Origin: Hydractinia symbiolongicarpus
Taxonomy: Eukaryota; Cnidaria; Hydrozoa; Anthoathecata; Hydractiniidae
Direction of reading: 5' to 3'
DNA length: 64,000 nt
Assembly: GCF_029227915.1 (NCBI RefSeq)
Contig: NC_079878.1
Coordinates: 30,345,501 to 30,409,500, forward strand
In this document: positions 53,101 through 64,000 of the stretch, in pieces
How positions within the stretch are numbered: position 1 is the stretch's first letter
How the letters are laid out: each line of letters begins with the position of its first letter
Program-made: the position numbers and the translations under genes
Notes under the pieces: generated by a model
The model's input: the letters and a program-made list of their open reading frames with translations, nothing else
Told to the model about the DNA's origin: nothing
The model's database searches: none

Positions 53101-54500
53101 TTTGACTATACGGGCCGAGTCCGGGAATTACGGGAAATCGCGGGTTTTCGTTTGCCGGCGATTAAACTTCTTTTACTCAGCGTCTTATCAAAAATGAAAA
53201 CATTTTTGAAAACTACAAGTCTCATACGTTTTAGTGGTGAAAAAATAATTTAAAAAATCGTTCGGGAAATGAGTTTACTCCCTGGGTATTTTCTTTGTAT
53301 ACTTTTGACTATACGGGCCGAGCCCGTGATTTACGGGAAATCGCGGGTTTCCGTTTGCCGGCGATTAAACTCCTTTTATTCAGCGTCTCATAACAAATGA
53401 AAACATTTTTGAAAACTACAAGTCTCATACGTTTTAGTGGTGAAAAAATAATTTAAAAAATCATTTGGGAAATGAGTTTACTCCCTGGGTATTTTCTTTG
53501 TATACTTTTGTCTATACGGACCGAGTCCGGGATTTACGGGAAATCGCTGGTTTTCGTTTGCCGGCGATTAAACTTCTTTTATTCCGCGTCTCATCAAAAT
53601 GAAAACATTTTTGAAAACTACAAGTCTCATGCGTTTTAGTGGTGAAAAGATAATTTAAAAAATCATTCGGGAAATGAGTTTACTTACTGGGTATTTTCTT
53701 TGTATACTTTTGACTATACGGGCCGAGTCCGGGATTTACGGGAAATCGCTGGTTTTCGTTTGCCGGCGATTAAACTTCTTTTATTCGGCGTCTCATCAAA
53801 ATGAAAACATTTTTGAAAACTACAAGTCTCATGCGTTTTAGTGGTGAAAAAATAATTTAAAAAATCGTTCGGGAAATGAGTTTACTCCCTGGGTATTTTT
53901 TTGTTTACTTTTGACTATACGGGCCGAGTGCGGGATTTACGGGAATTCGCGGGTTTTCGTTTGCCGGCGATTAAACTTCCTTTATTCAGCGTCTCATCAA
54001 AAATGAAAACATTTTTGTAAACTACAAGTCTCGTGCGTTTTAGTGGTGAAAAGATAATTTAAAAAATCGTTCTTGAAATGAGTTTACTCGCAGGTTACTT
54101 TCTTTTTATACTTTTGACTATACGGGCCGAGTCCGGGATTTACGGGAAATCGCTGGTTTTCGTTTGCCGGCGATTAAACTTCTTTTATTCGGCGTCTCAT
54201 CAAAATGAAAACATTTTTGAAAACTACAAGTCTCATGCGTTTTAGTGGTGAAAAAATAATTTAAAAAATCGTTCGGGAAATGAGTTTACTCCCTGGGTAT
54301 TTTTTTGTATACTTTTGACTATACGGGCCGAGTGCGGGATTTACGGGAATTCGCGGGTTTTCGTTTGCCGGCGATTAAACTTCCTTTATTCAGCGTCTCA
54401 TCAAAAATAAAAACATTTTTGTAAACTACAAGTCTCGTGCGTTTTAGTGGTGAAAAGATAATTTAAAAAATCGTTCTGCAAATGAGTTTACTCACAGGGT
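45850..54500 (+). repeat. Four-copy higher-order repeat with 9-12-monomer period
   Basis: The one-base-insertion marker aatgaaaaacattttt occurs at 45895, 48123, 50558 and 52381, giving spacings of 2228, 2435 and 1823 bp (11, 12 and 9 monomers). A second marker, aatggaaacattttt, links 46301 with 50964 (offset 4663, 23 monomers). The cccgtgatttacgg marker near 46836, 49064, 51499 and 53332 gives the same order of spacings. The units therefore differ by whole monomers gained or lost. Confidence 0.8.
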
Positions 54501-54639
54501 ACTTTCTTTGTATACTTTTGACTATACGGGCCGAGTCCGTTAATTACGGGAATTCGTGGGTTTTCGTTTGCCGGCGATTAAACTTCCTTTATTCAGCGTC
54601 TCATCAAAAATGAAAACATTTTTGAAAACTACAAGTCTC

Positions 54640-57600
54640 ATCCGTTTTAGTGGTGAAAAAATAATTTAAAAAATCATTCGGGAAATGAGTTTACTCCCTG
54701 GGTATTTTCTTTGTATACATTTGACTATACGGGCCGAGTCCGGGATTTACGGGAAATCGCTGGTTTTCGTTTGACTGCGATTAAACTTCTTTTATTCAGC
54801 GTCTCATCAAAATGAAAACATTTTTGAAAACTACAAGTCTCATGCGTTTTAGTGGTGAAAAAATAATTTAAAAAATCGTTCGGGAAATGAGTTTACTCCC
54901 TGGGTATTTTTTTGTATACTTTTGACTATACGGGCCGAGTGCGGGATTTACGGGAATTCGCGGGTTTTCGTTTGCCGGCGATTAAACTTCCTTTATTCAG
55001 CGTCTCATCAAAAATGAAAACATTTTTGTAAACTACAAGTCTCGTGCGTTTTAGTGGTGAAAAGATAATTTAAAAAATCGTTCTTGAAATGAGTTTACTC
55101 GAAGGTTACTTTCTTTGTATACTTTTGACTATACGGGCCGAGCCCGGGATTTACGGGAAATCGCGGGTTTTCGTTTGCCGGCGATTAAACTTCTTTTATT
55201 CAGCGTCTCATCACAAATGAAAACATTTTTGAAAACTACAAGTCTCATGCGTTTTAGTGGAGAAAAGATAATTTAAAAAATCGTTCTGGAAATGAATTTA
55301 CTCCCTGGGTACTTTCTTTGTATATACTCGACTATACGGGCCAAGCGCGGGATTTACGGGAAATCGCGGGTTTTCGTTTGCCGGCGATTAAACTTCTTTT
55401 ATTCCGCGTCTAATCAAAATGAAAACATTTTTGAAAACTACAAGTCTCATGCGTTTTAGTGGTGAAAAAATAATTTAAAAAATCGTTCGGGAAATGAGTT
55501 TACTCCCTGGGTATTTTCTTTGTATACTTTTGACTATACGGGCCGAGCCCGTGATTTACGGGAAATCGCGGGTTTTCGTTTGCCGGCGATTAAACTCCTT
55601 TTATTCAGCGTCTCATCACAAATGAAAACATTTTTGAAAACTACAAGTCTCATACGTTTTAGTGGTGAAAAAATAATTTAAAAAATCATTCGGGAAATGA
55701 GTTTACTCCCTGGGTATTTTCATTGTATACTTTTGTCTATACGGACGGAGTCCGGGATTTACGGGAAATCGCTGGTTTTCGTTTGTCGGCGATTAAACTT
55801 CTTTTATTCGGCGTCTCATCAAAATGAAAACATTTTTGAAAACTACAAGTCTCATGCGTTTTAGTGGTGAAAAAATAATTTAAAAAATCGTTCGGGAAAT
55901 GAGTTTACTCCCTGGGTATTTTTTTGTATACTTTTGACTATACGGGCCGAGTGCGGGATTTACGGGAATTCGCGGGTTTTCGTTTTCCGGCGATTAAACT
56001 TCCTTTATTCAGCGTCTCATCAAAAATGAAAACATTTTTGTAAACTACAAGTCTCGTGCGTTTTAGTGGTGAAAAGATAATTTAAAAAATCGTTCTTGAA
56101 ATGAGTTTACTCGCAGGTTACTTTCTTTGTATACTTTTGACTATACGGGCCGAGCCCGGGATTTACGGGAAATCGCGGGTTTTCGTTTGCCGGCGATTAA
56201 ACTTCTTTTATTCAGCGTCTCATCACAAATGAAAACATTTTTGAAAACTACAAGTCTCGTGCGTTTTAGTGGTGAAAAGATAATTTAAAAAATCGTTCTT
56301 GAAATGAGTTTACTTGCAGGGTGCTTTCTTTGTATACTTTTGACTATACGGGCCGAGTCCGGGAATTAAGGGAATTCGCGGGTTTTCGTTTGCCGGCGAT
56401 TAAACTTCCTTTATTCAGCGTCTTATCAAAAATGAAAACATTTTTGAAAACTATAAGTCTCGTGCGTTTTAGTGGTGAAAAGATAATTTAAAAAATCGTT
56501 CTGGAAATGAGTTTACTAGCAGGGTACTTTCTTTGTATACTTTTGACTATACGGGCTGAGTCCGGGATTTACGGGAAATCGCGGGTTTTCGTTTGCCGGC
56601 GATTAAACTTCTTTTACTCAGCGTCTTATCAAAAATGAAAACATTTTTGAAAACTACAAGTCTCATACGTTTTAGTGGTGAAAAAATAATTTAAAAAATC
56701 ATTCGGGAAATGAGTTTACTCCCTGGGTATTTTCTTTGTATACATTTGACTATACGGGCCGAGTCCGGGATTTACGGGAAATCGCTGGTTTTCGTTTGAC
56801 TGCGATTAAACTTCTTTTATTCAGCGTCTCATCAAAATGAAAACATTTTTGAAAACTACAAGTCTCATGCGTTTTAGTGGTGAAAAAATAATTTAAAAAA
56901 TCGTTCGGGAAATGAGTTTACTCCCTGGGTATTTTTTTGTATACTTTTGACTATACGGGCCGAGTGCGGGATTTACGGGAATTCGCGGGTTTTCGTTTGC
57001 CGGCGATTAAACTTCCTTTATTCAGCGTCTCATCAAAAATGAAAACATTTTTGTAAACTACAAGTCTCGTGCGTTTTAGTGGTGAAAAGATAATTTAAAA
57101 AATCGTTCTTGAAATGAGTTTACTCGAAGGTTACTTTCTTTGTATACTTTTGACTATACGGGCCGAGCCCGGGATTTACGGGAAATCGCGGGTTTTCGTT
57201 TGCCGGCGATTAAACTTCTTTTATTCAGCGTCTCATCACAAATGAAAACATTTTTGAAAACTACAAGTCTCATGCGTTTTAGTGGAGAAAAGATAATTTA
57301 AAAAATCGTTCTGGAAATGAATTTACTCCCTGGGTACTTTCTTTGTATATACTCGACTATACGGGCCAAGCACGGGATTTACGGGAAATCGCGGGTTTTC
57401 GTTTGCCGGCGATTAAACTTCTTTTATTCCGCGTCTAATCAAAATGAAAACATTTTTGAAAACTACAAGTCTCATGCGTTTTAGTGGTGAAAAAATAATT
57501 TAAAAAATCGTTCGGGAAATGAGTTTACTCCCTGGGTATTTTCTTTGTATACTTTTGACTATACGGGCCGAGCCCGTGATTTACGGGAAATCGCGGGTTT

Positions 57601-58700
57601 TCGTTTGCCGGCGATTAAACTCCTTTTATTCAGCGTCTCATCACAAATGAAAACATTTTTGAAAACTACAAGTCTCATACGTTTTAGTGGTGAAAAAATA
57701 ATTTAAAAAATCATTCGGGAAATGAGTTTACTCCCTGGGTATTTTCATTGTATACTTTTGTCTATACGGACGGAGTCCGGGATTTACGGGAAATCGCTGG
57801 TTTTCGTTTGTCGGCGATTAAACTTCTTTTATTCGGCGTCTCATCAAAATGAAAACATTTTTGAAAACTACAAGTCTCATGCGTTTTAGTGGTGAAAAAA
57901 TAATTTAAAAAATCGTTCGGGAAATGAGTTTACTCCCTGGGTATTTTTTTGTATACTTTTGACTATACGGGCCGAGTGCGGGATTTACGGGAATTCGCGG
58001 GTTTTCGTTTTCCGGCGATTAAACTTCCTTTATTCAGCGTCTCATCAAAAATGAAAACATTTTTGTAAACTACAAGTCTCGTGCGTTTTAGTGGTGAAAA
58101 GATAATTTAAAAAATCGTTCTTGAAATGAGTTTACTCGCAGGTTACTTTCTTTGTATACTTTTGACTATACGGGCCGAGCCCGGGATTTACGGGAAATCG
58201 CGGGTTTTCGTTTGCCGGCGATTAAACTTCTTTTATTCAGCGTCTCATCACAAATGAAAACATTTTTGAAAACTACAAGTCTCGTGCGTTTTAGTGGTGA
58301 AAACATAATTTAAAAAATCGTTCTTGAAATGAGTTTACTTGCAGGGTGCTTTCTTTGTATACTTTTGACTATACGGGCCGAGTCCGGGAATTAAGGGAAT
58401 TCGCGGGTTTTCGTTTGCCGGCGATTAAACTTCCTTTATTCAGCGTCTTATCAAAAATGAAAACATTTTTGAAAACTATAAGTCTCGTGCGTTTTAGTGG
58501 TGAAAAGATAATTTAAAAAATCGTTCTGGAAATGAGTTTACTAGCAGGGTACTTTCTTTGTATACTTTTGACTATACGGGCTGAGTCCGGGATTTACGGG
58601 AAATCGCGGGTTTTCGTTTGCCGGCGATTAAACTTCTTTTACTCAGCGTCTTATCAAAAATGAAAACATTTTTGAAAACTACAAGTCTCATACGTTTTAG
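54640..58700 (+). repeat. Tandem duplication of a 10-monomer block (about 2026 bp)
   Basis: The rare variant ttgactgcgattaaac is at 54771 and 56796 (offset 2025). The variant atacggacggagtccggg near 55740 recurs near 57768. Intervening lines match almost base for base, so the two copies lie directly end to end. Confidence 0.85.
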
Positions 58701-61700
58701 TGGTGAAAAAATAATTTAAAAAATCATTCGGGAAATGAGTTTACTCCCTGGGTATTTTCTTTGTATACTTTTGTCTATACGGACCGAGTCCGGGATTTAC
58801 GGGAAATCGCTGGTTTTCGTTTGCCGGCGATTAAACTTCTTTTAATCCGCGTCTCATCAAAATTAAAACATTTTTAAAAACCACAAGTTTCATGCGTTTT
58901 AGTGGTGAAAAAATAATTTAAAAAATCGTTCGGGAAATGAGTTTACTCCCTGGGTATTTTCTTTGTATACTTTTGACTATACGGACCGAGTCCGAGATTT
59001 ACGGGAAATCGCGGGTTTTCGTTTGCCGGCGATTAAACTTCTTTTATTCCGCGTCTCATCAAAAATGAAAACATTTTTGAAAAATACAAGTCTCATGCGT
59101 TTTAGTGGTGAAAAGATAATTTAAAAAATCGTTCTGGAAATGAGTTTACTCACAGGGTACTTTCTTTGTATATACTCGACTATACGGGCGAAGCACGGGA
59201 TTTACGGGAAACCGCGGGTTTTCGTTTGCCGGCGATTAAACTTCTTTTATTCAGCGTCTCATCAAAAATGAAAACATTTTTGAAAACTACAAGTCTCATG
59301 CGTTTTAGTGGTGAAAAAATAATTTAAAAAATCGTTCGGGAAATAAGTTTACTTCCTGGGTACTTTATTTGTATAATTTTGATTATACGGGCCGAGTCCG
59401 GGGTTTACCGGAAATTGCGGGTTTTCGTTTGCCGGCGATTAAACATCTTTTATTCATCGTCTCATCAAAAATGAAAACATTTTTGAAAACTACAAGTCTC
59501 AAGCGTTTTAGTGGTGAAAAAATAATTTAAAAAATCGTTCGGGAAATGAGTTTACTCCCTGGGTATTTTCTTTGTATACTTTTGACTATACGGGCCGAGC
59601 CCGTGATTTACGGGAAATCGCGGGTTTCCGTTTGCCGGCGATTAAACTCCTTTTATTCAGCGTCTCATCACAAATGAAAACATTTTTGAAAACTACAAGT
59701 CTCATACGTTTTAGTGGTGAAAAAATAATTTAAAAAATCATTCGGGAAATGAGTTTACTCCCTGGGTATTTTCTTTGTATACTTTTGTCTATACGGACCG
59801 AGTCCGGGATTTACGGGAAATCGCTGGTTTTCGTTTGCCGGCGATTAAACTTCTTTTATTCCGCGTCTCATCAAAATGAAAACATTTTTGAAAACTACAA
59901 GTCTCATGCGTTTTAGTGGTGAAAAGATAATTTAAAAAATCGTTCTTGAAATGAGTTTACTCGCAGGGTACTTTCTTTGTATACTTTTGACTATACGGGC
60001 CGAGTCCGGGAATTACGGGAATTCGTGGGTTTTCGTTTGCCGGCGATTAAACTTCCTTTATTCAGCGTCTCATCAAAAATGAAAACATTTTTGTAAACTA
60101 CAAGTCTCGTGCGTTTTAGTGGTGAAAAGATAACTTAAAAAATCGTTCTGGAAATGAGTTTACTCGCAGGGTACTTTCTTTGTATACTTTTGACTATACG
60201 GGCCGAGTCCGGGAATTACGGGAAATCGCGGGTTTTCGTTTGCCGGCGATTAAACTTCTTTTACTCAGCGTCTTATCAAAAATGAAAACATTTTTGAAAA
60301 CTACAAGTCTCATACGTTTTAGTGGTGAAAAAATAATTTAAAAAATCATTCGGGAAATGAGTTTACTCCCTGGGTATTTTCTTTGTATACTTCTGACTAT
60401 ACGGGCCGAGTCCGGGATTTACGGGAAATCGCGGGTTTTCGTTTGCCGGCGATTAAACTTCTTTTATTCGGCGTCTCATCAAAATGAAAACATTTTTGAA
60501 AACTACAAGTCTCATGCGTTTTAGTGGTGAAAAAATAATTTAAAAAATCGTTCGGGAAATGAGTTTACTCCCTGGGTATTTTTTTGTATACTTTTGACTA
60601 TACGGGCCGAGTGCGGGATTTACGGGAATTCGCGGGTTTTCGTTTGCCGGCGATTAAACTTCCTTTATTCAGCGTCTCATCAACAAATGAAAACATTTTT
60701 GTAAACTAAAAGTCTCGTGCGTTTTAGTGGTGTAAAGATAATTTAAAAAATCGTTCTTGAAATGAGTTTACTCGCAGGTTACTTTCTTTGTATACTTTTG
60801 ACTATACGGGCCGAGTCCGGGATTTACGGGAAATCGCTGGTTTTCGTTTGCCGGCGATTAAACTTCCTTTATTCGGCGTCTCATCAAAATGAAAACATTT
60901 TTGAAAACTACAAGTCTCGTGCGTTTTAGTGGTGAAAAAATAATTTAAAAAATCGTTCGGGAAATGAGTTTACTCCCTGGGTATTTTTTTGTATACTTTT
61001 GACTATACGGGCCGAGTGCGGGATTTACGGGAATTCGCGGGTTTTCGTTTGCCGGCGATTAAACTTCCTTTATTCAGCGTCTCATCAAAAATGAAAACAT
61101 TTTTGTAAACTACAAGTCTCGTGCGTTTTAGTGGTGAAAAGATAATTTAAAAAATCGTTCTTGAAATGAGTTTACTCGCAGGTTACTTTCTTCGTATACT
61201 TTTGACTATACGAACCGAGCCCGGGATTTACGGGAAATCGCGGGTTTTCGTTTGCCGGCGATTAAACTTCTTTTATTCAGCGTCTCATCACAAATGAAAA
61301 CATTTTTGAAAACTACAAGTCTCATGCGTTTTAGTGGAGAAAAGATAATTTAAAAAATCGTTCTGGAAATGAGTTTACTCACAGGGTACTTTCTTTGTAT
61401 ATACTCGACTATACGGGCCAAGCACGGGATTTACGGGAAATCGCAGGTTTTCGTTTGCCGGCGATTAAACTTCTTTTATTCCGCGTCTCATCACAAATGA
61501 AAACATTTTTGAAAACTACAAGTCTCATACGTTTTATTGGTGAAAAAATAATTTAAAAAATCATTCGGGAAATGAGTTTACTCCTTGGGTATTTTCTTTG
61601 TATACTTTTGTCTATACGGACCGAGTCCGGGATTTACGGGAAATCGCTGGTTTTCGTTTGCCGGCGATTAAACTTCTTTTATTCCGCGTCTCATCAAAAT

Positions 61701-61919
61701 GAAAACATTTTTGAAAACTACAAGTCTCATGCGTTTTAGTGGTGAAAAGATAATTTAAAAAATCGTTCTTGAAATGAGTTTACTCGCAGGGTACTTTCTT
61801 TGTATACTTTTGACTATACGGGCCGAGTCCGGGAATTACGGGAATTCGTGGGTTTTCGTTTGCCGGCGATTAAACTTCTTTCATTAAGCGTCTCATCAAA
61901 AATGAAAACATTTTTGAAA

Positions 61920-63545
61920 ACTACAAGTCTCATGCGTTTTAGTGGTGAAAAGATAATTTAAAAAATCGTTCTTGAAATGAGTTTACTCGCAGGGTACTTT
62001 CTTTGTATACTTTTGACTATACGGGCCGAGTCCGGGAATTACGGGAATTCGTGGGTTTTCGTTTGCCGGCGATTAAACTTCCTTTATTCAGCGTCTCATC
62101 AAAAATGAAAACATTTTTGAAAACTACAAGTCTCGTGCGTTTTAGTGGTGAAAAGATAACTTAAAAAATCGTTCTGGAAATGAATTTACTCGCAGGGTAC
62201 TTTCTTTGTATACGTTTGACTATACGGGCCGAGTCCGGGAATTACGGGAAATCGCGGGTTTTCGTTTGCCGGCGATTAAACTTCTTTTACTCAGCGTCTT
62301 ATCAAAAATGAAAACATTTTTGAAAACTACAAGTCTCATACGTTTTAGTGGTAAAAAAATAATTTAAAAAATCATTCGGGAAATGAGTTTACTCCCTGGG
62401 TATTTTCTTTGTATACTTTTGACTATACGGGCCGAGTCCGGGATTTACGGGAAATCGCTGGTTTTCGTTTGCCGGCGATTAAACTTCTTTTATTCGGCGT
62501 CTCATCAAAATGAAAACATTTTTGAAAACTACAAGTCTCATGCGTTTTAGTGGTGAAAAAATAATTTAAAAAATCGTTCGGGAAATGAGTTTACTCCCTG
62601 GGTATTTTTTTGTATACTTTTGACTATACGGGCCGAGTGCGGGATTTACGGGAATTCGCGGGTTTTCGTTTGCCGGCGATTAAACTTCCTTTATTCAGCG
62701 TCTCATCAAAAATGAAAACATTTTTGAAAACTACAAGTCTAATGCGTTTTAGTGGTGAAAAGATAATTTAAAAAATCGTTCTTGAAATGAGTTTACTCGC
62801 AGGGTACTTTCTTTGTATACTTTTGACTATACGGGCCGAGTCCGGGAATTACGGGAATTCGTGGGTTTTCGTTTGCCGGCGATTAAACTTCCTTTATTCA
62901 GCGTCTCATCAAAAATGAAAACATTTTTGAAAACTACAAGTCTCGTGCGTTTTAGTGGTGAAAAGATAACTTAAAAAATCGTTCTGGAAATGAATTTACT
63001 CGCAGGGTACTTTCTTTGTATACGTTTGACTATACGGGCCGAGTCCGGGAATTACGGGAAATCGCGGGTTTTCGTTTGCCGGCGATTAAACTTCTTTTAC
63101 TCAGCGTCTTATCAAAAATGAAAACATTTTTGAAAACTACAAGTCTCATACGTTTTAGTGGTAAAAAAATAATTTAAAAAATCATTCGGGAAATGAGTTT
63201 ACTCCCTGGGTATTTTCTTTGTATACTTTTGACTATACGGGCCGAGTCCGGGATTTACGGGAAATCGCTGGTTTTCGTTTGCCGGCGATTAAACTTCTTT
63301 TATTCGGCGTCTCATCAAAATGAAAACATTTTTGAAAACTACAAGTCTCATGCGTTTTAGTGGTGAAAAAATAATTTAAAAAATCGTTCGGGAAATGAGT
63401 TTACTCCCTGGGTATTTTTTTGTATACTTTTGACTATACGGGCCGAGTGCGGGATTTACGGGAATTCGCGGGTTTTCGTTTGCCGGCGATTAAACTTCCT
63501 TTATTCAGCGTCTCATCAAAAATGAAAACATTTTTGTAAACTACA
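61920..63545 (+). repeat. Tandem duplication of a 4-monomer block (810 bp), near-identical
   Basis: The private variant tacgtttgac is at 62211 and 63021 (offset 810). The whole segment around it matches closely, including tggtaaaaaaataattt and tgaatttactcgcagg. This is one of the most recent events in the array as judged by identity. Confidence 0.85.
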
Positions 63546-64000
63546 AGTCTCGTGCGTTTTAGTGGTGAAAAGATAATTTAAAAAATCGTTCTTGAAATGA
63601 GTTTACTCGCAGGTTACTTTCTTTGTATACTTTTGACTATACGGGCCGAGTCCGGGATTTACGGGAAATCGCTGGTTTTCGTTTGCCGGCGGTTGAACTT
63701 CTTTTATTCGGCGTCTCATCAAAATGAAAACATTTTTGTAAACTACAAGTCTCATGCGTTTTAGTGGTGAAAAAATAATTTAAAAAATCGTTCGGGAAAT
63801 GAGTTTACTCCCTGGGTATTTTTTTGTATACTTTTGACTATACGGGCCGAGTGCGGGGTTTACGGGAATTCGCGGGTTTTCGTTTGCCGGCGATTAAACT
63901 TCCTTTATTCAGCGTCTCATCAAAAATGAAAACATTTTTGAAAACTACAAGTCTCATACGTTTTAGTGGTAAAAAAATAATTTAAAAAATCATTCGGGAA

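Larger units (their letters stand above)
27446..64000 (+). repeat. 203-bp satellite array, right segment, forward orientation
   Basis: About 180 monomers run without any non-satellite interruption to the window edge. Typical landmarks are acgggaaatcgcgggttttc, gtttgccggcgattaaac, gtctcatcaaaaatgaaaac, ctacaagtctcatgcgtttt, aatttaaaaaatcgttcggg, aaatgagtttactccctggg and gtatacttttgactatacgg. A representative monomer near 28030 has 13 CpG sites, far denser than the flanks. Recurrent variants (gggaattcgcggg against gggaaatcgcggg; actatac against tatactcgactatac; catacg, catgcg, cgtgcg) mark monomer subtypes. Short open frames here are by-products of the repeat. Confidence 0.97.

Noticed and set aside
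24472-64000. CENP-B box in the satellite monomer
   Set aside because: I tried the nTTCGnnnnAnnCGGGn pattern around the tttcgtttgccggcgatt and cgttcgggaaat boxes by eye; the fixed positions do not match.

Overview
This is an AT-rich eukaryotic, animal-type genomic window. It contains a degraded non-LTR retrotransposon, long (AAT)n and (AT)n microsatellites, minisatellites, MITE-like foldbacks, an intron-containing gene with GT/AG splice signals, and about 39.5 kb of satellite DNA. No bacterial features (operons, Shine-Dalgarno sites, CRISPR) are visible. An invertebrate, possibly a cnidarian, is my guess from the style of the RT and recombinase proteins; the sequence itself does not prove it.

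Layout. 1-1944: 3' half of a CR1/L2/Jockey-like non-LTR retrotransposon, broken by one in-frame stop and ending in (AAT)88. 1962-2107: a 21-bp minisatellite built on GGATAGCCGCACAACC. 2108-7800: gene-poor DNA with low-complexity TAGC clusters and decayed dispersed repeats. 7806-8032: a MITE-like element with 25-bp terminal inverted repeats. 8103-12705: the only convincing protein-coding gene, probably three coding exons plus a 3'-UTR intron. 13607-14505: an 84-bp tandem repeat that reuses the 1962-2107 core motif. 14506-24471: non-coding, with a second (AAT)n tract, an (AT)n tract and several short palindromes. 24472-64000: one continuous satellite array of about 195 monomers of about 203 bp, running off the right edge. 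Its orientation flips once at about 27445, inside a 1.15-kb-arm inverted repeat.

The gene is the most interesting item. Its N-terminal part carries DBF4 motif M and the DBF4-type CCHH zinc finger, the parts of the Cdc7 kinase activator that contact and activate Cdc7. After an unrecognised helical region and two C2H2 fingers comes a tyrosine recombinase with a complete R-K-R-H-Y catalytic set, then two Myb/SANT-like segments. A DBF4 module joined to a Crypton-type recombinase would be a candidate system tying DNA mobility to the replication-initiation kinase. That function is inference; the domains and motifs are visible in the reading frame.

The satellite is CpG-rich compared with its flanks. 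It shows nested higher-order structure: shared variants recur at offsets of about 405, 811, 1823, 2025, 2228, 2435 and 5880 bp, that is 2, 4, 9, 10, 11, 12 and 29 monomers. This points to recent block duplication, as expected in a centromeric, pericentromeric or heterochromatic array.
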